From the NCBI GenBank assembly GCA_002434915.1, contig DJLG01000163.1, positions 3,994 to 9,743 of the forward strand: a stretch of 5,750 bases of DNA, read 5' to 3'. The translations under genes and the position numbers were made by a program. The number at the start of each line of letters is the position of its first letter. The stretch's first letter is position 1. Under the pieces are notes generated by a model. The model had not been told where the DNA came from. It saw only the letters and a list, made by a program, of their open reading frames with translations, and did not search any database. Positions 1 through 5,477 of this stretch are shown piece after piece. Source of the stretch: Proteobacteria bacterium UBA6522 (GTDB taxonomy: Bacteria; Pseudomonadota; Gammaproteobacteria; Steroidobacterales; Rariloculaceae).

Positions 1-386
1 GGCATATAGTTTTCATCATGCTTTGCCAAAATTTCCTCTGCAATAAAGCCACCCTGATTATCTAAAGTCCCTCTAGCTACAACGCCCTGATTTTCTGCAA
101 AAAGATCGGGTAACACCCCCGTGTAACTGACTGGAATAGAAGCTGTATAGTCGGTGACTATGAAATTCAAAGTTAAACTGCCTATTTCACGGTTAATGCT
201 GTCTTCTAAAACCATGCCACCTAATCGAAAAGTTCTATCAGTAGGTGCCTCCCCTGCTGCCACCTGAGCTGGACTGAAAAAGAATAATAAATTCTCCTCA
301 AATGCTCGAAGAGCAAGAAAAGCTGAAACAGTAACTCCTGTTATCACAAGACCAATCAAAATCATTCTATTTTGACGCGCGGTCAT
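1..386 (-). CDS. ccmE: Cytochrome c-type biogenesis protein CcmE (heme chaperone), 3' end cut by window edge
   Basis: Periplasmic heme chaperone of System I cytochrome c maturation. It takes heme from the CcmABCD complex, binds it covalently, and passes it to the CcmF/H ligase. The reading begins MTARQNRMIL; residues about 8-28 form one membrane anchor, followed by the periplasmic OB-fold barrel. Family segments seen are FRLGGMV (53-59), a VSYTGVLPDLF stretch (86-96), GVVARG (101-106) and AKHDENY (121-127). H123 is the expected heme-attaching histidine and Y127 the axial-ligand tyrosine of the HxxxY motif. The window holds 128 codons; the family is usually about 150-160 aa, so only the flexible C-terminal tail is missing. 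The ATG overlaps the ccmD stop (ATGA at 386-383) and has a good Shine-Dalgarno GAGG 8 nt upstream. Identification is secure. Confidence 0.96.
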   Translation of the reverse strand, partial: MTARQNRMILIGLVITGVTVSAFLALRAFEENLLFFFSPAQVAAGEAPTDRTFRLGGMVLEDSINREIGSLTLNFIVTDYTASIPVSYTGVLPDLFAENQGVVARGTLDNQGGFIAEEILAKHDENYM

Positions 387-571
387 GAAATGCGCCTCAC
401 TCTTGGCTGTCGTGTCGAAACTTTCGTCATACCCTCTTCCTGAGCGCGTTTAAGCCACTTTGCATGGAACCTATATGCCATCCATACATTAGCTACCAGA
501 ACAAGCATTGTAATACCGTATGCAGACCATACATACCCCGCATACCCGCCCATAAGCATGAATTCCATCAT
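383..571 (-). CDS. ccmD: Heme exporter protein CcmD (small membrane subunit)
   Basis: A 62-aa single-pass membrane protein. CcmD stabilises the CcmABC-CcmE complex and is needed to release holo-CcmE. There is a short N-terminus with the aromatic/glycine MGGYAGYVWSAYG stretch typical of CcmD, one transmembrane helix at about residues 19-35, then a basic cytoplasmic tail rich in Lys and Arg. Length is close to the usual 50-70 aa. CcmD sequences are poorly conserved, so position between ccmC and ccmE carries much of the call. It overlaps ccmC by 4 nt (ATGA, 571-568) and ccmE by 4 nt, implying translational coupling. The first two codons are both ATG; the first has AAAGG 9 nt upstream. Confidence 0.92.
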   Translation of the reverse strand: MMEFMLMGGYAGYVWSAYGITMLVLVANVWMAYRFHAKWLKRAQEEGMTKVSTRQPRVRRIS

Positions 572-1377
572 GCTGTTCTACCTTTAATAAGACCATCAAC
601 CCAGCGTGTCTGTCTCTCACGCTTTAATATTTCTCCCTGTAATCTTTTACAAAGTAACCAGCCAAAAAAAGCTGTAAAACCTATTATCATGATAAGCAAA
701 GGTATCAACATGTCCATTGTAATAGAGGGCTCATCGAGCTTAGCGATTGTTGGGCCCTGGTGAAGGGTGCTCCACCATTCAACAGAGTAATGAATTATAG
801 GAATATTAATAACGCCAACTACTGCAAGAATAGCGCTTATGCGATCAGCCTTATCTCGATCATCAAAGGATGCTCGTAGTACCATATAACCCAAAAAAAG
901 AAAAAGTAGCATTAGCTCTGACATTAATCTGGCATCAGCCCATTGCCAATAGGTTCCCCACATAGGTTTGCCCCATATTCCTCCGGTAACCAAAGCAAGA
1001 ACAGTAAACCATGCACCAAGAGGAGCAGCACTAACAGCAAGGCCATGAGCCATCTTCATACGCCAGATAAAGCCAATAGCAGCGCTTGAAGCCATCACCA
1101 TATATGCAAGCATTCCAAGGTATGCACTAGGGACATGCACGTAGATAATTCGAAATCCATCTCCTTGAAGATAATCAGCTGGAGCTAGTACCAATCCCCC
1201 ATAAGTACCAGCTACTAAAAAAATAATCGCCAATCCTGCAAACCATGGGCATACGCGGCCTGCTAAAGCGAATACATGGGGCGGTGAAGCCAACTGATGA
1301 AACCAGCGCCAAAAATTAGTGTTTAGTACGCTGATTGTATTAACTATTCGTACCAAGTTATGCCGTATGAATGCCAT
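568..1377 (-). CDS. ccmC: Heme handling/export protein CcmC (WWD-domain membrane protein)
   Basis: Integral membrane protein that presents heme to CcmE at the periplasmic face, within the CcmABCD complex. It is 269 aa with about six membrane segments (roughly 47-65, 84-104, 114-132, 152-168, 179-197, 222-243). The two histidines expected to coordinate heme are H81 in YVHVP and H206 in the WWSTLHQG stretch. The tryptophan-rich WWD region begins at WGKPMWG (135-141). It reads WGTYWQWADARL, one residue longer between W146 and D148 than the familiar WGTWWVWDARL of E. coli CcmC. The protein is also longer than the usual ~245 aa because about 21 residues precede the normal start (FWRWFHQLASPP). No ATG, GTG or plausible TTG lies closer to that point, so the ATG at 1377 is kept although its only SD-like AAAGG is 16 nt away. 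It lies 19 nt after ccmB. Confidence 0.95.
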   Translation of the reverse strand: MAFIRHNLVRIVNTISVLNTNFWRWFHQLASPPHVFALAGRVCPWFAGLAIIFLVAGTYGGLVLAPADYLQGDGFRIIYVHVPSAYLGMLAYMVMASSAAIGFIWRMKMAHGLAVSAAPLGAWFTVLALVTGGIWGKPMWGTYWQWADARLMSELMLLFLFLGYMVLRASFDDRDKADRISAILAVVGVINIPIIHYSVEWWSTLHQGPTIAKLDEPSITMDMLIPLLIMIIGFTAFFGWLLCKRLQGEILKRERQTRWVDGLIKGRTA

Positions 1378-1396
1378 TTTTATTTCACAACAACCT

Positions 1397-2062
1397 TTAC
1401 TCCATAGCTACTTTAACTGCGCCTGCTGCAGCTAAGGGGCCTAATGAAATAGAAAGTATTGCCAGGGAAGCTAGTAAAAGTAATGCTCCTATAGGATTTT
1501 CACCCTGTACAGCAGCATCTGTAGCCCATGTTCCAAATATCAATACAGGAACCATCATCGGTAACATTAGCAAACCAATAAGCGCTCCACCTCCACGTAA
1601 CGATACTGTGAGAGCCGCCCCTATGGCTGCTAAAACACTGAGAATTGGCGTCGCTAAAGCTATAGCCAAAATAAAGACTGGCAAAGCCTCTAAAGGTAGG
1701 TAAAAAGATAGAGCTAGTAATGGTGACGCTATAACTAGCGGGACACCACTAACTATCCAATGCGCAATAATTTTTGCCAATACTATGACCCCTAAGGGGG
1801 TCGGACTGAGAATCAATTGCTCCATGCTCCCATCTTGCGCATCTACACGAAATAAGCCATCCAATGCTAGTAATGAGGATAACAGCGCAGAGATCCATAT
1901 AACAGCACCACCATAATCACGCAGCTGTGAAATTTCTGGCGATGAGGCAAGAGGGAACAATGAAGCGATGATAATGAAAAACAGTAATGGCATCGCTAGT
2001 TCGTTCCAGCGTCTAAAAGACAATCGTAGATCGCGTAATAATATTAATATAAATATATCCAT
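1397..2062 (-). CDS. ccmB: Heme exporter protein CcmB (ABC-type permease subunit)
   Basis: Membrane subunit paired with the CcmA ATPase; together they use ATP to release heme-loaded CcmE from CcmC/D. It is 221 aa, the usual family length (about 220), with six predicted membrane segments (about 23-39, 52-70, 97-120, 127-152, 158-180, 191-215). Diagnostic family motifs are the loop DAQDGSMEQLILSPTPL (74-90) after the second helix, and MLPMMVPVLIFGTWA (166-180) in the fifth. The N-terminus, MDIFILILLRDLRLSFRR, resembles that of other CcmB proteins. The ATG follows the ccmA stop with no gap (TAAATG). The only SD-like sequence is a weak TTGAG inside the ccmA end, so translation is probably coupled to ccmA. 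Identification is secure. Confidence 0.96.
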   Translation of the reverse strand: MDIFILILLRDLRLSFRRWNELAMPLLFFIIIASLFPLASSPEISQLRDYGGAVIWISALLSSLLALDGLFRVDAQDGSMEQLILSPTPLGVIVLAKIIAHWIVSGVPLVIASPLLALSFYLPLEALPVFILAIALATPILSVLAAIGAALTVSLRGGGALIGLLMLPMMVPVLIFGTWATDAAVQGENPIGALLLLASLAILSISLGPLAAAGAVKVAME

Positions 2063-2683
2063 TTAAAGCTCAATTTCTATTGTTGCTGTTTGGATAAGGC
2101 TTTCTCTTTGATGCGTTGCTACCACAGCAATTCCGCCGGACTTCGCATGTTCAGAAATCCAGCTTGAAATCAGGCTTGCTCCCTTTGTATCAAGGTTTGT
2201 TAATGGCTCATCGAGCAACCAAAGTTTTGCAGTTTTTACCCTCATACAACCTAATGCTGCCCGCCTCCTTTGCCCAGCTGATAAATAACGGACCTGCCGG
2301 TTTTGGTAAGGCCCTAATCTAAGCTCCTCTAACAAGCTTTCTAATGGCTTTTTCTGATTACTCATTGCCTGATAGAAACGAAGGTTTTCTAAGACAGTAA
2401 ATTCTTTCTTAAGTCCATCCAAATGACCTTGATAAGCTATCTCTGCTTGTGACTCTGCATTTAGGCGATGAATTTTCTCACCTCTCCAAGTCACATAACC
2501 TCCAGCTGCTTGGTTCATACCGGAGAGGATTCGCAATAATGTAGTTTTGCCACACCCATTAGCACCACTAACAATCGCGACTTGTCCAGATTCTAATGTG
2601 AAATCGAGACCTTCAAATAGACATAACCCTCCCCGCCACACTTCTAGCGACTTAGTCTTTAATGATGCTGCTTCGTTAAACAT
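2063..2683 (-). CDS. ccmA: Cytochrome c biogenesis ATP-binding protein CcmA
   Basis: Cytoplasmic ABC ATPase that partners CcmB and drives release of holo-CcmE. With the ATG at 2683 it is 206 aa, matching the usual 205-210. All ABC motifs are present: Walker A GANGCGKT (40-47), a Q-loop region at about 82-90, signature LSAGQRRR (134-141), Walker B LWLLDEP with D158/E159, D-loop TNLD, and switch histidine H191 in VVATHQ. The LSAGQRRR signature is typical of CcmA. The frame stays open upstream to a GTG at 2740, which would add 19 residues (225 aa) with no resemblance to the family's N-terminus. Neither start has a convincing Shine-Dalgarno, so the start is chosen by length and homology. First gene of the leftward ccm operon; its stop abuts ccmB. 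Confidence 0.95.
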   Translation of the reverse strand: MFNEAASLKTKSLEVWRGGLCLFEGLDFTLESGQVAIVSGANGCGKTTLLRILSGMNQAAGGYVTWRGEKIHRLNAESQAEIAYQGHLDGLKKEFTVLENLRFYQAMSNQKKPLESLLEELRLGPYQNRQVRYLSAGQRRRAALGCMRVKTAKLWLLDEPLTNLDTKGASLISSWISEHAKSGGIAVVATHQRESLIQTATIEIEL

Positions 2684-2833
2684 TGAGATAAATTTCAATT
2701 GTGATTCGGATGTACATGAATTATAGGCAATAATTGCCACATTTATTGGCTTGATTGCACACTTCTATAAGTTTTAACTTAAATAAAATAAACACCAATA
2801 TTTCAACTGACCCATTCATTAACCTCATTAATT

Positions 2834-2862
2834 TTGTTTTATCCGGATAAGCGTGCTACTGT
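2834..2862 (+). promoter_or_regulatory. Candidate sigma70 promoter for the regulator-his operon
   Basis: TTGTTT (2834-2839) and TACTGT (2857-2862) are separated by 17 nt. A TG dinucleotide sits one base before the -10 (TGCTACTGT), giving an extended -10 layout. Each hexamer matches consensus only about 3 of 6, so this is tentative. It would start transcription near 2869, inside the operator-like array, which would suit repression. An alternative -10 is TGTAAT at 2860-2865 with a poorer -35. Confidence 0.35.
2839..2850. repeat. Perfect 12-bp palindrome TTATCCGGATAA
   Basis: The twelve bases equal their own reverse complement. The palindrome sits 2 bp before the operator-like array and inside the spacer of the candidate promoter. 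It may be a binding site for another dimeric regulator, or chance; a 12-bp perfect palindrome is expected only a few percent of the time in a region this long. It does not have the CTA/TAG core of the neighbouring repeats. Confidence 0.5.
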
Positions 2863-2898
2863 AATAGCACACTATTACACTAATACATTAGTACGCTA
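2853..2898. promoter_or_regulatory. Operator-like array for a TrpR-family repressor
   Basis: Site A (2853-2870) is GTGCTACTGTAATAGCAC, with perfect 6-bp arms GTGCTA/TAGCAC around 6 bp. Site B (2877-2894) is ACACTAATACATTAGTAC, containing the perfect ACTAAT-AC-ATTAGT. Against the symmetric E. coli trp operator GTACTAGTTAACTAGTAC (from memory) each matches 12 of 18 in the same register. GTAATAG-CACA-CTATTAC (2861-2878) is a further inverted repeat linking the two. CTA half-sites begin at 2856, 2872, 2880 and 2896, spaced 16, 8 and 16 bp; TAG lies at 2865 and 2889. TrpR dimers are known to bind in tandem 8 bp apart. The array ends six bases before the regulator's start codon, so autoregulation and his control are inferred. 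Confidence 0.65.
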
Positions 2899-2903
2899 TT
2901 ATT

Positions 2904-3215
2904 ATGAAAGAAAACCGCGAAAAGAAAAATTTAGTACAAGAAAAGGCTGAGTTAGCACTTTATCGTGCCGTAATGACATTAGATAGTACGGAAGATTGTC
3001 GCAGGTTCTTTTCAGATCTTTGTACGCCATCAGAACTTGAGGCTTTAATTGATAGATGGGCGGTAGTTCCGCATCTGGTGGGTGGCCTGCCCTATAGGCA
3101 AATACATAAAAAAACTGGAGTTTCAGTAACAACGATAGGACGAGTTGCACGTACCCTTACCGATGGTAATGGCGGTTATAAAACAGCCCTACAACGATCT
3201 TGCTCTCAGCAATAA
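2904..3215 (+). CDS. TrpR-superfamily transcriptional regulator, YerC/YecD-like; probable his operon repressor
   Basis: A 103-aa protein made almost wholly of the all-helical TrpR-type DNA-binding fold, expected to act as a cytoplasmic dimer. The N-terminal helices (about 10-38) carry the YerC-like CRRFFSDLCTPSELEAL stretch. The helix-turn-helix spans about 58-84, GLPYRQIHKKTG then VSVTTIGRVARTL. By hand alignment to TrpR, R51 and R80 fall at or near Arg54 and Arg84, which bind tryptophan there, and R65 matches Arg69, which contacts the operator. The ligand is unknown; histidine would fit the context, but the sequence does not show it. It lies 25 nt before hisG in the same direction and is probably cotranscribed. 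No Shine-Dalgarno precedes the ATG, yet the N-terminus fits the family. I recall TrpR-like genes before hisG in other bacteria, including xanthomonads. Confidence 0.88.
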   Translation: MKENREKKNLVQEKAELALYRAVMTLDSTEDCRRFFSDLCTPSELEALIDRWAVVPHLVGGLPYRQIHKKTGVSVTTIGRVARTLTDGNGGYKTALQRSCSQQ

Positions 3216-3227
3216 AACTGACAAAAC

Positions 3228-3232
3228 AAGGA
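3228..3232 (+). promoter_or_regulatory. Ribosome binding site that fixes the hisG start
   Basis: AAGGA lies 8 nt before the ATG at 3241. This site and the HisG N-terminal homology select 3241 over the upstream in-frame ATG at 3145, which lies inside the regulator gene. An ATG at 3233 is out of frame. Confidence 0.85.
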
Positions 3233-3240
3233 ATGCATCA

Positions 3241-4143
3241 ATGGATAGCAATGAAACACGCATAAAAATTGCCGTGCAAAAATCTGGTCGATTGACAGAT
3301 CACTCAATGGATTTATTAGTCCGTTGTGGGCTTAGGTACTCGCGTGGACGTGATCAATTGATTTGTTATGGAGAAAATATGCCTATCGATGTGCTTCTAG
3401 TTCGTGATGATGACATTCCTGGGTTAGTCCAAGAAGATGTATGCGACCTAGGAATAGTCGGAGGAAATATTATTGAAGAATCTAGGCTCAACATAGAAGA
3501 AACCAGTAAAACAGAAATTTTCAAGAAACTAGTTTCACTTGATTATGGGCATTGCAGACTTTCCTTTGGCATTCCAGATGGTGATGATTTCTTGGGTTCA
3601 GAGTCTTTAGAAGGAAAGAGAATAGCTACTAGTTATCCGGCAATAGTGAAAGCCTATTTAAAGGAAAACGAAATTAATGCGAGTGTAATTCAATTCTCTG
3701 GAGCAGTAGAAATAGCGCCAAGCCTTGGAAGGGCCGACATAATTTGTGATCTTGTTTCGAGTGGAGCAACCATGAAAGCTCATAATCTATATGAGGCAAA
3801 AACTATTCTTGAGAGCACTGCCACATTGATTCAGACGCCATCAATATTAGTAGATTCTAAGACTGACTGGATCAATCGTCTTTTGCAAAGGATTAAAGGA
3901 GTACTGCAAGCTAAAGAAAGCAAGTACATTATGCTTCATGCGCCACGAGATGCTTTACAGGAAATTCGTAGACTTCTTCCTGGTAGCGAAGCGCCAACAA
4001 TTATCCCGTTAGAAGGTCGACAAGATAAAGTCGCGGTACATGCCGTATGTCGAGAGAATGTTTTTTGGGGAACTCTTGAGGACCTAAAGGATGCAGGAGC
4101 AAGTTCAATGCTGGTACTTCCAGTGGAAAAAATGCTTGCGTAA
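3241..4143 (+). CDS. hisG: ATP phosphoribosyltransferase HisG, long form
   Basis: Catalyses the first, committed step of histidine synthesis: ATP plus PRPP gives phosphoribosyl-ATP. It is 300 aa, the length of the long, HisZ-independent form (E. coli 299). The N-terminus IKIAVQKSGRL (8-18) is the family start. DLGIVGGN (69-76) and the PRPP-binding loop GRADIICDLVSSGAT (163-177) are clear. The C-terminal domain from about 226 (KYIMLHAP onward to VEKMLA) is the regulatory HisG_C domain that binds histidine for feedback inhibition in long-form enzymes. The start at 3241 follows AAGGA at 8 nt spacing; the longer open frame back to 3145 overlaps the regulator gene and is rejected. The hisD ATG begins 5 nt after its stop. 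No attenuator or His-rich leader peptide precedes it, so control probably comes from the upstream TrpR-like protein plus enzyme feedback. Confidence 0.97.
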   Translation: MDSNETRIKIAVQKSGRLTDHSMDLLVRCGLRYSRGRDQLICYGENMPIDVLLVRDDDIPGLVQEDVCDLGIVGGNIIEESRLNIEETSKTEIFKKLVSLDYGHCRLSFGIPDGDDFLGSESLEGKRIATSYPAIVKAYLKENEINASVIQFSGAVEIAPSLGRADIICDLVSSGATMKAHNLYEAKTILESTATLIQTPSILVDSKTDWINRLLQRIKGVLQAKESKYIMLHAPRDALQEIRRLLPGSEAPTIIPLEGRQDKVAVHAVCRENVFWGTLEDLKDAGASSMLVLPVEKMLA

Positions 4144-4148
4144 GACTA

Positions 4149-5477
4149 ATGAAGCTACATAACTGGAAAAAACTGAGTCCTAAAGAACAGATAGCACTTC
4201 TTAAACGACCTGCCTTATCAAATGATTTGCTACTACAAGAGCGTGTTTCTGAAATCATAAAGGTAGTTAAGGATGAAGGAGATCGGGCACTTATATCGCT
4301 AACAAAAGAGCTTGATTCAGTTTGTCTCTCAAATATTTTGGTCTCACCAGATGAAATTAGACGGGCTGAAAAATTATTATCCAAAACTGACAAACGTGCT
4401 ATTGAGGAAGCTAAAGCCAATATAGCTCGGTTTCATAGCGCTCAACTACCAGAGCCCATAGCTGTAGAAACTACTCCTGGTGTTTACTGTGAACGTGTCA
4501 GTCGACCAATACATGATGTTGGACTTTATGTGCCTGCTGGAAATGCCCCCTTACCTTCAACAGCTTTGATGCTTGGAGTTCCGGCAATGCTTGCAGGTTG
4601 CACTCAAGTAATCCTATGTAGCCCACCACAGTCTGATGGTAAAGTTAATCCTGCTGTTCTTTATGCCGCTAAAGTATGCAATATATCGGTAATTTTTAAG
4701 GTAGGTGGGGCGCAAGCCATCGCTGCCATGGCATATGGGACAGAATCTATCCCAAAAGTCTCAAAGGTATTTGGTCCTGGTAACGCATGGGTAACAGCCG
4801 CAAAATCACAGGTTGCTCAAGACTCTGAAGGCGCAGCAAGAGATATGCCAGCAGGACCTTCAGAAATCATGGTTATCGCTGACAAAGAAGCGAATCCTGT
4901 TTTTGTTGCGTCTGACCTACTCTCTCAAGCTGAACATGGGCCAGATTCACAAGTTATTTTAATTGGTACCAATGAGGCTTTTTTAAAGTTAGCAATAGAA
5001 GAAGTTGAACAGCAGCAACAAAACTTAAGTCGAAAAAAGATTGTTGAGAGATCCTTAAAAAACTCACATGTAATACTTGTTGAAAACTTAGATACAGCTT
5101 TATTTGTTGCTAACCAATATGCTCCAGAGCACCTTATGCTTCAGGTAGAAAACCCTAAAGCAGCTCTTAAAAAAGTTCAGGCTGCTGGTTCAGTATTTCT
5201 TGGTCCATGGGCCCCTGAAGCTATAGGTGACTACTGCAGTGGCACCAATCATGTGTTGCCCACTTACGGTTATGCCCGCTCATATTCAAGCTTAGGGGTT
5301 TCTGATTTTTTGCGCTCAATGACTGTTCAAACACTTACGCCTGATGGATTTCAAAAAATTGGTCCTGTTGCGGAACAACTTGCGACACTTGAAGGATTAG
5401 ATGGCCATCGTCAGGCCGTTAGCTTACGACTTAATGCACTTAAGGATTTAAAAAGGAGTGAGCCTAATGGAAACTGA
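4149..5477 (+). CDS. hisD: Histidinol dehydrogenase HisD
   Basis: Zinc- and NAD-dependent enzyme of the last two steps of histidine synthesis, oxidising L-histidinol to L-histidine through histidinal. It is 442 aa (E. coli 434). Signature stretches are GLYVPAGNAPLPSTALML (125-142), VGGAQAIAAMAYGTESIP (185-202), FGPGNAWV (208-215) and DMPAGPSEIMVIAD (232-245). Zinc ligands match Q260 and H263 in SQAEHG, D361 in GDYCSG and H420. The catalytic Glu-His pair is E327/H328 in YAPEHL, and H368 matches the conserved substrate-binding histidine. All key residues are present, so the enzyme should be active. The ATG lies 5 nt after the hisG stop with no clear Shine-Dalgarno, suggesting coupling to hisG. 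Its end overlaps hisC by 11 nt. Confidence 0.97.
   Translation: MKLHNWKKLSPKEQIALLKRPALSNDLLLQERVSEIIKVVKDEGDRALISLTKELDSVCLSNILVSPDEIRRAEKLLSKTDKRAIEEAKANIARFHSAQLPEPIAVETTPGVYCERVSRPIHDVGLYVPAGNAPLPSTALMLGVPAMLAGCTQVILCSPPQSDGKVNPAVLYAAKVCNISVIFKVGGAQAIAAMAYGTESIPKVSKVFGPGNAWVTAAKSQVAQDSEGAARDMPAGPSEIMVIADKEANPVFVASDLLSQAEHGPDSQVILIGTNEAFLKLAIEEVEQQQQNLSRKKIVERSLKNSHVILVENLDTALFVANQYAPEHLMLQVENPKAALKKVQAAGSVFLGPWAPEAIGDYCSGTNHVLPTYGYARSYSSLGVSDFLRSMTVQTLTPDGFQKIGPVAEQLATLEGLDGHRQAVSLRLNALKDLKRSEPNGN
5454..5458 (+). promoter_or_regulatory. Ribosome binding site for hisC inside the hisD end
   Basis: AGGAG (within AAAAGGAGTG) lies 8 nt before the ATG at 5467, inside the last codons of hisD. 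It supports that ATG as the hisC start and so the 11-nt gene overlap. It is the strongest Shine-Dalgarno on the rightward strand here. Confidence 0.85.

Larger units (their letters stand above)
2684..2903. promoter_or_regulatory. AT-rich divergent intergenic region between ccmA and the TrpR-like gene
   Basis: About 220 nt separate the leftward ccm operon from the rightward regulator-his operon, so promoters for both should lie here. The ccmA-proximal part (about 2741-2835) is very AT-rich and has a small inverted repeat, AAGTT-TT-AACTT, at 2769-2780. I could not fix a convincing leftward -35/-10 pair; TTATAG read leftward at about 2769-2764 is the best -10 candidate but lacks a good partner. 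The his-proximal part holds a palindrome and an operator-like array, listed separately. No RNA gene, terminator or credible small ORF was seen. Confidence 0.75.

Noticed and set aside
464..763. Open frame of 99 codons on the plus strand
   Set aside because: Lies antisense across ccmD and the 3' end of ccmC, has no recognisable domain, and has no independent support.
1371..1703. Open frame of 110 codons on the plus strand, rich in Ala and Lys
   Set aside because: Antisense to ccmB; its composition is what the reverse of a hydrophobic membrane gene gives.
2116..2322. Open frame of 68 codons on the plus strand
   Set aside because: Antisense shadow inside ccmA with no family resemblance.
2853..2878. 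Inverted repeats considered as a transcription terminator
   Set aside because: Arms are AT-rich and short, no T-tract follows, and the position upstream of a gene in a divergent region fits an operator better.
2741..2903. Possible his leader peptide, riboswitch or T-box
   Set aside because: No run of His codons, no terminator/antiterminator pair, and too little space between the candidate promoter and the start codon.
2902..3150. Open frame of 82 codons on the minus strand
   Set aside because: Antisense to the TrpR-like gene, which is clearly the real coding frame.
3145..3240. Upstream in-frame extension of hisG from an ATG at 3145
   Set aside because: It would overlap the regulator gene by 71 nt and add residues unlike any HisG; the ATG at 3241 has a well-placed AAGGA and the expected N-terminus.
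4001..4420. Open frame of 139 codons on the minus strand
   Set aside because: Antisense across the hisG/hisD junction; Ser/Leu-rich shadow with no domain.
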